Shown here: in pieces, positions 1 through 5,516 of the stretch
Layout: each line of letters starts with the position of its first letter
Position numbering within the stretch: position 1 is the first letter of the stretch
Assembly: GCA_036744635.1 (NCBI GenBank)
Contig: DAIOHQ010000289.1
Location: 1 to 5,534, forward strand
Direction: 5' to 3'
Length of the DNA stretch: 5,534 nt
DNA from: DAIOHQ01 sp036744635
Lineage (GTDB): Bacteria; Planctomycetota; Phycisphaerae; Tepidisphaerales; Tepidisphaeraceae
The notes under the pieces: generated by a model
What the model was told of the DNA's origin: nothing
The model's database searches: none
What the model saw: only the letters and a program-made list of their open reading frames with translations
Made by a program: the position numbers and the translations under genes

Positions 1-20
1 AATACCCACTGAACGGTTAC

Positions 21-49
21 TTGACATTCCTCAAACAAAACCCTAACAT
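21..49 (+). promoter_or_regulatory. Candidate sigma70-type promoter
   Basis: A perfect -35 hexamer TTGACA at 21-26 is followed after exactly 17 bases by TAACAT at 44-49, which matches the TATAAT consensus at four of six positions. Transcription would start near position 56, about 500 bases before the chosen start of the transferase gene. That makes a long leader, or a short one if the ATG at 98 is used. Consensus and spacing are seen directly; use in this organism is inferred. Confidence 0.4.
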
Positions 50-84
50 AGCTCCAGCACCATCCATCCTCGGCCAACCAAAGT

Positions 85-92
85 AAAGGGGG
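85..92 (+). promoter_or_regulatory. Shine-Dalgarno-like run before the alternative ATG at 98
   Basis: AAAGGGGG ends five bases before an ATG at 98 that is in frame with the transferase gene 462 bases downstream. It is the best argument for translation beginning far upstream. Against it, the 154 residues that would be added look non-coding in codon use and cross a repeat. It may instead drive a leader peptide or be chance. Confidence 0.2.
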
Positions 93-157
93 TTCCAATG
101 CCGCTGCCGACATCTCGCGTTACCGGAAGTCAATTCATCCCACCCACGCCGTGCTCC

Positions 158-192
158 GCATTCTGCACTTTGCACTATCCACTCTGCACTTC
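158..192 (+). repeat. Period-7 tandem repeat, five imperfect heptads (consensus about GCACTYT)
   Basis: Five consecutive 7-base units begin at 158, 165, 172, 179 and 186: GCATTCT, GCACTTT, GCACTAT, CCACTCT, GCACTTC. Weaker units may extend the array on both sides to about 151-213. The sequence resembles the reverse complement of the heptad array inside uvrA at 3345-3377, whose consensus is CAAAATG or, on the other strand, CATTTTG. Heptanucleotide tandem repeats dispersed through a genome are known from cyanobacteria as STRR sequences. This appears to be an analogous dispersed repeat, not a gene. Confidence 0.6.
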
Positions 193-273
193 TTCAATGT
201 CCCACTGCACCACAAATTACCTAAATATCCAAAATTTTACAACTACAGCAGCAGAAGACGTTTACATCGCCAC

Positions 274-303
274 AATGTCCCACGATGTCGCAGAATGTCC
301 CAC
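274..303 (+). repeat. Three tandem decamers (AATGTCCCAC type)
   Basis: AATGTCCCAC occurs at 274-283 and 294-303, with the related decamer GATGTCGCAG exactly between them at 284-293, giving a period of 10. A third exact copy of AATGTCCCAC lies at 196-205, next to the heptad array. The last copy also forms a small inverted repeat, AATGT-CCC-ACATT (294-306). One helical turn of spacing would suit a protein-binding array, but a repeat fragment is equally possible. Confidence 0.45.
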
Positions 304-476
304 ATTTCATTTTCGCTCTCCCCAGTCAAAAGGGCCAGTAAAGCCTCAGCACGCTCTAAAGCAACTCTTTGCATCATCCGACGTTAGAGAAAGGATGGCC
401 TCCGCGCCGGCTGGGACAAAAATCGGCAACCTTGCCGGCGATTGCGGCGTAGTAGTGCTAGGGACGCGGCTTTATG

Positions 477-514
477 GATCAGTGGACAGGGCATATACTT
501 CATGTGCACTGATC
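477..514. other. Perfect 8-bp inverted repeat (GATCAGTG / CACTGATC)
   Basis: GATCAGTG at 477-484 and its exact reverse complement CACTGATC at 507-514 enclose 22 bases. The second arm ends 45 bases before the start of the transferase gene. In RNA, two G-U pairs (476/515 and 475/516) could lengthen the stem. It could be a leader hairpin or an operator. No T-run follows, so it is not an intrinsic terminator. Confidence 0.4.
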
Positions 515-544
515 TGCCGAGGCGAGGGCCGGCCACCGGGGTTT

Positions 545-548
545 GAGG
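545..548 (+). promoter_or_regulatory. Ribosome-binding site that decides the transferase start
   Basis: GAGG lies 11 bases before the ATG at 560. The spacing is slightly long but usable. The ATG begins exactly where strong G/C third-position codon use and family-like sequence begin, just before the first membrane segment, so this start is preferred over the in-frame ATGs at 98 and 395. Confidence 0.5.
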
Positions 549-559
549 ACGAACGCGGT

Positions 560-1903
560 ATGGCAAGCGCATTCTGGCAGAATCTGGCCAGCTTCACGGC
601 CGACGAGTGCCTCTCGCCGTACATCTACGTTTTCTACGTAGCCTTTCTCATTTCGCTCATTTTCACCCCGATCATGGGCACGGTTGCCCGCTACTACGGC
701 ATCATTGATGAGCCGGATGGCCAGCGCAAGATGCACTCCAAGCCGGTGGCCTATCTCGGCGGCGTGGCGGTGTTTCTGGGCTGGATCGCCGGGCTGGCCA
801 TCAGCCAGTTCATCCTGGTTCCCAAGCATAATGGCGAATTCGGCCTCAGCCCCACCCTGCTCGTCCGCTTCAGCATTCCGCTGGGCGCCTGCGTCATCGT
901 GATCCTTGGCCTCTGGGATGACATCCGCCACATTCGCCCGCGCTACAAGATCCTGGGCCAGGCGGTGGCGGCGGTGTTTCTGCTGCTCGACAAGGTGGGC
1001 ACGCACACGCTGGCGCCGATTTTCACTCCGATCAGTCTTCGGCTCACCGAGTGGTATGGGCTGCCTGCGATTCCTGAATGGTTGACCGTGACCGCCAGCT
1101 CGGTGTTCGTCATCATGGTGGTGGTCGGCTGCTGCAATGCCAGCAATCTTCTTGACGGCCTGGACGGGCTGTGCGGCGGCGTGACGGCAATCATCGCCGG
1201 CGGATTTCTCTTTCTGGCCGTGCATCAGGCGATGGTCGGCGGGGGACTGAATGCCAACCTCGACGGCATGCGCATCGTCATCGCCCTGGCGCTGCTCGGG
1301 GCGGTGTTGGGCTTCGTGCCGTATAACTTCAATCCCGCCTCGATCTTCATGGGCGACACCGGCAGCATGTTCCTGGGATTTTCCTGTTCGGTGATGATCA
1401 TCCTGATGGCCCAGGGGCAGCATCCCAAGTGGTTCCTGGCGTCGATGGTGATGTTCGCGTTGCCGGTGCTCGACACCGGCCTTGCCTTCGCCCGCCGCTG
1501 GGTGAATGGGCGGCGCTTCTTTGAGCCTGACCGTTTCCACTTCCACCACCAGCTCGTCGCCCGCGGCTTCACGGTCAAGCAGACGGTGGTCATCAGCTAT
1601 GGGCTGGCGATGTTTTTTGCCCTGATGGGCGCGTTGATCGCCATCGTCCGGACTCGCTATGCGGTGGCGTTTTACCTGGTGACGTTTGGCTCGCTGGTGG
1701 TGGCCGCGTTCAAGATGGGGATGGTACACGAGCGCCCGGTGGTGGTAACCCGCAAGCAGATCAACAGCCGCAGCGCCACGCTGCCCAACATTGCTGATAT
1801 TGAAAGCGCCACCGTGATGGAAGTCCGCGACGAACCGCGTGAAGTCCCCGTGCTCGCCGAACCGGCCGGCACCGGCATCTGGAACCACGGCCAGGAATCC
1901 TGA
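560..1903 (+). CDS. WecA/TagO-like polyprenyl-phosphate HexNAc-1-phosphate transferase (MraY family)
   Basis: This 447-residue integral membrane enzyme should transfer a sugar 1-phosphate, probably GlcNAc-1-phosphate from UDP-GlcNAc, to undecaprenyl phosphate on the inner membrane face, starting a lipid-linked glycan for O-antigen, exopolysaccharide or a similar polymer. Family motifs appear in order: DEPDGQRKMH with LGG (50-68); the catalytic Asp pair in GLWDD (117-121) followed by K130; NASNLLDGLDGL (193-204), with the conserved Asn and Asp residues that bind magnesium and substrate; GFVPYNFNPASIFMGDTGS (251-269); and DRFHFHH (324-330), the HxHH motif of the WecA/TagO branch, which favours that branch over MraY of peptidoglycan synthesis. 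About eleven hydrophobic segments span residues 20 to 386. A hydrophilic tail of about 60 residues (387-447) carries no motif I know. The exact sugar and polymer cannot be read from sequence, and no other glycan genes are in view. The stop is TGA, followed by 111 bases before uvrA on the same strand. Confidence 0.92.
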   Translation: MASAFWQNLASFTADECLSPYIYVFYVAFLISLIFTPIMGTVARYYGIIDEPDGQRKMHSKPVAYLGGVAVFLGWIAGLAISQFILVPKHNGEFGLSPTLLVRFSIPLGACVIVILGLWDDIRHIRPRYKILGQAVAAVFLLLDKVGTHTLAPIFTPISLRLTEWYGLPAIPEWLTVTASSVFVIMVVVGCCNASNLLDGLDGLCGGVTAIIAGGFLFLAVHQAMVGGGLNANLDGMRIVIALALLGAVLGFVPYNFNPASIFMGDTGSMFLGFSCSVMIILMAQGQHPKWFLASMVMFALPVLDTGLAFARRWVNGRRFFEPDRFHFHHQLVARGFTVKQTVVISYGLAMFFALMGALIAIVRTRYAVAFYLVTFGSLVVAAFKMGMVHERPVVVTRKQINSRSATLPNIADIESATVMEVRDEPREVPVLAEPAGTGIWNHGQES

Positions 1904-1908
1904 TTGTG

Positions 1909-1962
1909 GGGTGGGTATACTCGCCCACCGGGATGCGAGACGGTGGGCGAGTACGCCCACCC
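1909..1962. repeat. Nested palindromic element between the transferase gene and uvrA
   Basis: The arms at 1909-1929 and 1942-1962 are reverse complements at 19 of 21 positions, and a further G-C pair (1930/1941) leaves a 10-base loop. The right arm is itself a perfect hairpin: GGTGGGCG (1942-1949), loop AGTA, CGCCCACC (1954-1961). The left arm can form a weaker version with a mismatch at its inner end. The element can thus fold as one long stem of about 22 bp or as two small hairpins. There is no T-run on either side, so it is not a normal intrinsic terminator, though it could slow polymerase or protect mRNA ends. The design resembles REP- or MITE-like dispersed palindromes. Dispersal in this genome is inferred, since the window holds only one copy. 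Confidence 0.7.
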
Positions 1963-2014
1963 TATCCAAAACCACCAACAGCGGCCGCAGCAATCTAACG
2001 CAGCAAACACTCTC

Positions 2015-5005
2015 ATGAGCCTGAAATTCATAAAAATCCGCGGCGCCCGCGAACACAACCTCAAAAACATCTCGCTGGACATCCCGCGCGACCAGCTTGT
2101 GGTCGTCACCGGCCTGTCCGGCTCCGGCAAATCCACCCTCGCCTTCGACACCATCTTCGCCGAAGGCCAGCGAAAGTACATGGAATCGCTGTCGGCCTAC
2201 GCCCGGCAGTTCCTCGACCAGTTGCAGAAGCCCGACCTCGACGAAATCGAAGGCCTGCCGCCCACCATCGCCATTGAGCAGCGCTCGGCCAGTTCCAACC
2301 CGCGTTCGACGGTCGCAACCACCACCGAAATTTACGATTACCTGCGGGTGCTCTTCGCCCGTGCCGGCACGCCGCACTGCTGGGAATGCGGCCGGCCCAT
2401 CGCCTCGCAATCGGCCAGCCAGATCGTCGACGCGATCATGAAATACCCGGCCGGCGCCAAGGTGATGATCCTCTCGCCGCTCATCCGCGGCCAGAAGGGC
2501 GAGCACAAAGACACCTTCGGCGCCATCCACAAGCAGGGCTTCGTCCGCGCCCGCGTCGATGGCGAAATTCACGAGCTGCCCACGCCCGATTCCTTCCCCA
2601 AGCTCGCCAAGACCTTCGTTCACAGCATCGAGGCCGTCGTCGACCGCATCGTGCTCAAGCCGGAAATCCGCAGCCGGCTGGCCGATTCGGTTGAGACCGC
2701 GCTGAAGCTCTCGCAGGGTTCGGTGATCGTGATGGCCGCCAACCCCGACAACACCTGGACCGACCAGGTCTTCAGCGAAAAGTTCGCCTGCCCGGATCAT
2801 CCCCACGTCTCGCTGCCCGAGCTGGAGCCGCGCATCTTTTCCTTCAACAGCCCCCACGGCGCCTGCCCGTCCTGTCATGGCCTGGGCACCACCTGCGAAT
2901 TCGATCCCGAGCTGATCGTGCAGGATGAATCCCTGTCGCTGGAAAACGGCGCAGTTGAGGCCTGGCGCAAAAACGGCAAGCGGATGAACATCTTTTACAG
3001 CCGGGTCCTCCGCCAGTTCGCCCGCGATTTCGAGATCTCTTACACCCAGCCGTACAAGGACATCCCCAAAAAGATCAAAGACATCCTGATGTTCGGCACG
3101 GAGAAAAATGGCGCCCTCAACACCGGCACCGACTTCGAAGGCGTCATCCCCAACCTGCAGCGCCGATTCGACAACACCGAATCGGAATGGGTCAAGACCC
3201 GCCTGCACCAGTATCAGTCGGAACTGCCGTGCGAAACCTGTGGCGGCACTCGGCTGAAGCGCGAGGCGCTGGCGGTGCGGTTGCACGCCGAAGAGTCGGC
3301 AGTGGCACCTGCGGTGAGCGGCAGTCCGCAGCCTGCAGTGGTGGCAAATGCAAAACGCAAGATGCTGAATGCAAAACAGGAAGCCACGGACAACGGACAA
3401 CAGACAGCGGCCAAGCTTCCCGGTTTCAACATCCACGATGTCTGCACTTTGAATGTCGCCCGCGCCAAACAGCTTTTTGAGAACCTCCGTCTTTCCGAAG
3501 AAGGCCAGAAAATCGCCGAGCCGATCGTCCGCGAGATCGTCTCGCGCCTCGGTTTCATGTTCGACGTCGGCCTGGGCTATCTCACCCTCGACCGGAAGAC
3601 CGCCACGCTTTCCGGCGGCGAGGCCCAGCGCATCCGCCTGGCCACGCAGGTCGGCTCCGGCCTGGTCGGCGTCTGCTACGTGCTGGATGAGCCGACCATC
3701 GGCCTGCACCAGCGCGACAACGCCCGCCTGATCCGCACGCTGCTGAAGCTGCGCGACATCGGCAACACGGTGCTGATGGTCGAACATGATGAAGACTGCA
3801 TCCGCAGCGCTGATTATCTCGTCGATATCGGCCCCGGCGCCGGCGCCCATGGCGGCAACGTGATCGCGGCCGGGCCGATGCCGCACGTCCTGAGCAACCG
3901 CGAGTCGATCACCGTCAAGTATCTCACCGGCGAATACGCCATCCTCCCGCCCCCCAGCCGCCGCAAACTGGATGCCGCCAAGAACTGCCTGGAGCTGAAA
4001 GGCTGCAGCGAGAACAACCTCAAGAACGTGAATGTGAAGATTCCCCTCGGCGGCGTCATCTGCGTCACCGGGGTTTCCGGCTCCGGCAAGTCCACCCTGA
4101 TCAACCAGACCCTGTTGCCGGCGCTGAAGCGCAAGCTCTATAGCTCGAAAATCAAGGCCGGCGCCCACAAGCAGCTCCTCGGCACGCAGAAGGTCGACAA
4201 GGTGATCGAGATCGACCAGTCTCCGATCGGCCGCACCCCGCGCTCCAACCCCGCCACCTACACCGGCGTCTTCGACGAGATCCGCAAGGTCTTCGCCAAG
4301 ACCCGCGAGGCGAAAATCCGCGGCTACGAGGCCGGCCGCTTCAGCTTCAACGTCAAAGGCGGCCGCTGCGAATCCTGCCAGGGCCAGGGCACCAAGTGCA
4401 TCGAGATGCACTTTTTGCCCGATGTCTACGTCAAGTGCGAAGTTTGCCACGGCAGCCGCTACAACGCCGAGACCCTGCAGATCCACTACCGCGGCAAGCA
4501 CATCGCCGAGGTCCTGGACATGACCATCGAGGAGGCCCTGGCCTTCTTCGAAAACTTCCCGCGCATCCACCAGTTCCTCAAGGCGCTCAACGATGTCGGC
4601 CTGAGCTACGTGAAGCTCGGCCAGCCCAGCACCCAGCTCTCCGGCGGCGAGGCCCAGCGCGTCAAGCTGGCGACGGAGCTCGGCAAGACCTCCACCGGCC
4701 ACACGCTGTATATGCTCGATGAGCCGACCACCGGCCTGCACTTCGCCGACATCCACAACCTGCTCAACGTCCTCAACCGCCTGGCCGACATGGGCAACAC
4801 CATCCTGGTCATCGAGCACAATCTGGACGTCATCAAGTGCGCCGACTGGATCATCGACATGGGCCCCGAAGGCGGCGACGCCGGCGGCATGGTGGTAGGC
4901 GAAGGCACCCCGGAAAAAATCGTCAAGCTCCCCAACTCCCACACCGCCGAGCACCTGCGCCCAAGGCTCACGCCCCACCCCACACGCGCCCTGGCAACGG
5001 CGTAA
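2015..5005 (+). CDS. uvrA: UvrA, excinuclease ABC subunit A
   Basis: UvrA is the dimeric ATPase that finds bulky DNA lesions and loads UvrB in nucleotide excision repair. The protein is 996 residues against about 940-950 for typical members. It has two ABC modules. The first has Walker A GLSGSGKS (33-40), signature LSGGEAQR (532-539) and Walker B VLDEPTIGLH (556-565). The second has Walker A GVSGSGKS (686-693), signature LSGGEAQR (875-882) and Walker B LDEPTTGLH (901-909). The C-terminal zinc finger is intact (C785, C788, C808, C811). The other zinc site reads C259-x2-H262 ... C284-x2-C287, with His in place of the usual Cys. Extra CxxC pairs lie at 122-125 and 406-409. Start choice: the ATG at 2015 begins MSLKFIKIRGAREHNLKN, the normal UvrA N-terminus, although no clear Shine-Dalgarno precedes it; the frame is open 37 codons further up to 1904 but only through the palindrome. 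Residues about 424-470 are an extra insertion that largely accounts for the added length. No SOS-type operator was recognised upstream. Confidence 0.98.
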   Translation: MSLKFIKIRGAREHNLKNISLDIPRDQLVVVTGLSGSGKSTLAFDTIFAEGQRKYMESLSAYARQFLDQLQKPDLDEIEGLPPTIAIEQRSASSNPRSTVATTTEIYDYLRVLFARAGTPHCWECGRPIASQSASQIVDAIMKYPAGAKVMILSPLIRGQKGEHKDTFGAIHKQGFVRARVDGEIHELPTPDSFPKLAKTFVHSIEAVVDRIVLKPEIRSRLADSVETALKLSQGSVIVMAANPDNTWTDQVFSEKFACPDHPHVSLPELEPRIFSFNSPHGACPSCHGLGTTCEFDPELIVQDESLSLENGAVEAWRKNGKRMNIFYSRVLRQFARDFEISYTQPYKDIPKKIKDILMFGTEKNGALNTGTDFEGVIPNLQRRFDNTESEWVKTRLHQYQSELPCETCGGTRLKREALAVRLHAEESAVAPAVSGSPQPAVVANAKRKMLNAKQEATDNGQQTAAKLPGFNIHDVCTLNVARAKQLFENLRLSEEGQKIAEPIVREIVSRLGFMFDVGLGYLTLDRKTATLSGGEAQRIRLATQVGSGLVGVCYVLDEPTIGLHQRDNARLIRTLLKLRDIGNTVLMVEHDEDCIRSADYLVDIGPGAGAHGGNVIAAGPMPHVLSNRESITVKYLTGEYAILPPPSRRKLDAAKNCLELKGCSENNLKNVNVKIPLGGVICVTGVSGSGKSTLINQTLLPALKRKLYSSKIKAGAHKQLLGTQKVDKVIEIDQSPIGRTPRSNPATYTGVFDEIRKVFAKTREAKIRGYEAGRFSFNVKGGRCESCQGQGTKCIEMHFLPDVYVKCEVCHGSRYNAETLQIHYRGKHIAEVLDMTIEEALAFFENFPRIHQFLKALNDVGLSYVKLGQPSTQLSGGEAQRVKLATELGKTSTGHTLYMLDEPTTGLHFADIHNLLNVLNRLADMGNTILVIEHNLDVIKCADWIIDMGPEGGDAGGMVVGEGTPEKIVKLPNSHTAEHLRPRLTPHPTRALATA
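3345..3377 (-). repeat. Period-7 repeat inside uvrA (CAAAATG type; CATTTTG on the minus strand)
   Basis: Units start at 3351, 3358, 3365 and 3372 (CAAAACG, CAAGATG, CTGAATG, CAAAACA), with a partial unit before them. AATGCAAAAC occurs exactly twice, 21 bases apart (3347-3356 and 3368-3377). Because three heptads equal seven codons, the peptide also repeats with period 7: NAK at residues 445-447 and again at 452-454. On the minus strand one frame reads FCIQHLAFCI, close to RILHFALSTLHF read from the upstream array at 158-192 on the plus strand. The two arrays therefore belong to the same family in opposite orientation. Confidence 0.65.
3384..3411 (+). repeat. Second period-7 repeat inside uvrA (CAACGGA type)
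   Basis: Units at 3384, 3391, 3398 and 3405 read CCACGGA, CAACGGA, CAACAGA, CAGCGGC. The unit differs from the neighbouring CAAAATG family, yet the two arrays lie six bases apart inside the same uvrA insertion. They look like parts of one composite element. It encodes roughly ATDNGQQTA at residues 457-465. Confidence 0.55.
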
Positions 5006-5023
5006 CGGACGACGCGAGAACCC

Positions 5024-5028
5024 GAGAG
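5024..5028 (+). promoter_or_regulatory. Ribosome-binding site of the HigA-like gene
   Basis: GAGAG lies seven bases before the ATG at 5036. It supports this start over the ATG at 5029, which opens a different frame without family features. It sits in the 30-base gap after the uvrA stop, consistent with translation from a shared transcript. Confidence 0.5.
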
Positions 5029-5035
5029 ATGCTCC

Positions 5036-5485
5036 ATGACTGCCACTGCCCTTCAACATCGAAAACGCACCAGCTTCACTCCCAGCGACGATTACCTGGA
5101 ATTGGTGATAGTCTTCCCCCTCCGCCCGCTTCGGTCGAAACTGGAGTTGAACGCGGCCAGTGCCATTCTCGACCACTACCTCGGCCGGCCGCTCACGCCC
5201 GGCCAGCGCGACTACGTCAGCGCCCTCGTCCAATTCGTCCATGAGTACGAGCGCCGCATCACTCAAAACCGCCTGCGTAAGCTCAAGCCCGTCGATCTCC
5301 TCAAGCACCTGATGCGCGAGAACAAGATGAACACCACCGACCTCGGGTTCATCCTAGGCACGCGCGGCCTGGCCTCGGAAGTATTGAACGGCAAGCGCGG
5401 CCTCAGCAAGACCCTCATCGTCAAACTCGCCACCCGTTTCCACGTCGAGCCGTCGCTCTTTTTCGAGATTTCCGAAGCGGCTTAG
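5036..5485 (+). CDS. HigA-type antitoxin-like helix-turn-helix protein
   Basis: The protein has 149 residues, close to E. coli HigA (138). The N-terminal half carries the family pattern of aromatic and basic residues, DDYLELVIVFPLRPLRS (18-34), then a helical stretch with a DHYLGRPLTPGQRDYV segment (46-61) and a YE (71-72) before the linker. The C-terminal half (about 86-142) is a lambda-repressor-like HTH: helices around NTTDLGFILG (99-108) and a recognition region GLASEVLNGKRGLS (111-124), followed by LATRFHVEPSLFFE. In complete modules such proteins neutralise a RelE-like HigB toxin and repress their own operon. Here the upstream neighbour on the same strand is uvrA, 30 bases away, so there is no toxin in the usual HigB-first position. 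A toxin could lie beyond the right edge, but only 49 bases remain in view. It may be a solitary regulator or an orphan antitoxin. Codon use matches its neighbours, so recent transfer is not indicated. Confidence 0.82.
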   Translation: MTATALQHRKRTSFTPSDDYLELVIVFPLRPLRSKLELNAASAILDHYLGRPLTPGQRDYVSALVQFVHEYERRITQNRLRKLKPVDLLKHLMRENKMNTTDLGFILGTRGLASEVLNGKRGLSKTLIVKLATRFHVEPSLFFEISEAA

Positions 5486-5499
5486 CACTACAGCGCTAC

Positions 5500-5516
5500 G
5501 TCCGCTCAACGCGGAC
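5500..5516 (+). terminator. Possible weak terminator hairpin after the HigA-like gene
   Basis: GTCCGC (5500-5505) and GCGGAC (5511-5516) form a 6-bp stem with a 5-base loop, starting 15 bases after the stop codon. It is followed by CTTCCTTC rather than a clean T-run, so termination strength is doubtful. Confidence 0.3.

Larger units (their letters stand above)
1..559. other. Non-coding leader region upstream of the WecA-like gene
   Basis: No convincing gene is visible on either strand. The stretch is less GC-rich than the rest of the window and lacks the strong G/C third-position bias of the three genes. From the start it holds a promoter candidate, a purine-rich Shine-Dalgarno-like run before an ATG at 98, a heptad repeat, a decamer repeat, a perfect 8-bp inverted repeat and finally the ribosome-binding site of the transferase gene. 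The frame of the transferase is open back to the ATG at 98, which would add 154 residues. Those codons include many of the type ACA, TCA, GTA, CTA, AGA and AGG, and the peptide runs through the heptad repeat. I therefore treat it as untranslated leader. It could also hold an unrecognised structured RNA; I did not recognise a known riboswitch class. Confidence 0.6.
3284..3424 (+). other. In-frame insertion of about 47 codons inside uvrA
   Basis: Typical UvrA proteins pass from ALAVR(L/I) directly through a short GG(K/R) turn to NI(H/A) and the following helix. Here residues 424-470 lie between ALAVRL and FNIHDVC. The DNA has three parts: a 6-bp hairpin, CTGCGG (3309-3314) with CCGCAG (3326-3331), then a CAAAATG-type heptad array, then a CAACGGA-type heptad array. 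The inserted peptide is rich in Ala, Lys, Gln and Ser and looks like a flexible surface linker in the region between the CETCGG pair and the first ABC signature. Both ends and the frame are preserved, so the protein should remain functional. Boundaries are good to a few residues. Confidence 0.7.

Noticed and set aside
158..303. CRISPR-like array in the leader
   Set aside because: The units are 7 and 10 bases and contiguous, with no 25-40-base repeats or spacers.
151..387. A 78-codon open frame on the plus strand in the leader
   Set aside because: It starts in the heptad repeat, has no ribosome-binding site and no recognisable product, and is rich in Arg, His and Ser as expected from non-coding sequence.
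380..530. Possible c-di-GMP (GEMM) riboswitch, prompted by GGGACGCGGCTTTATGG near 461
   Set aside because: The required partner segments, such as the GGGCAAACC-like and GACGCAAAGCC-like cores, are not present in the right order.
1909..1962. Intrinsic terminator for the transferase gene
   Set aside because: The stem is strong, but no T-run follows on either strand; a repeat element fits better.
98..5005. The transferase gene and uvrA are in the same frame, separated only by one TGA at 1901 and an open spacer
   Set aside because: A readthrough fusion was considered. There is no recoding signal that I recognise, the spacer is a palindromic repeat, and the standard UvrA N-terminus starts at 2015. 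A 37-codon open spacer is easily chance.
500..5308. A 1602-codon open frame on the minus strand across most of the window
   Set aside because: It lies opposite uvrA and the transferase gene. The G/C-rich third positions of the real genes suppress stops in this antisense frame. Its product is low-complexity, rich in Ala, Gly, Asp, Leu and Val, with no recognisable domain, while the plus-strand products carry complete family motifs.
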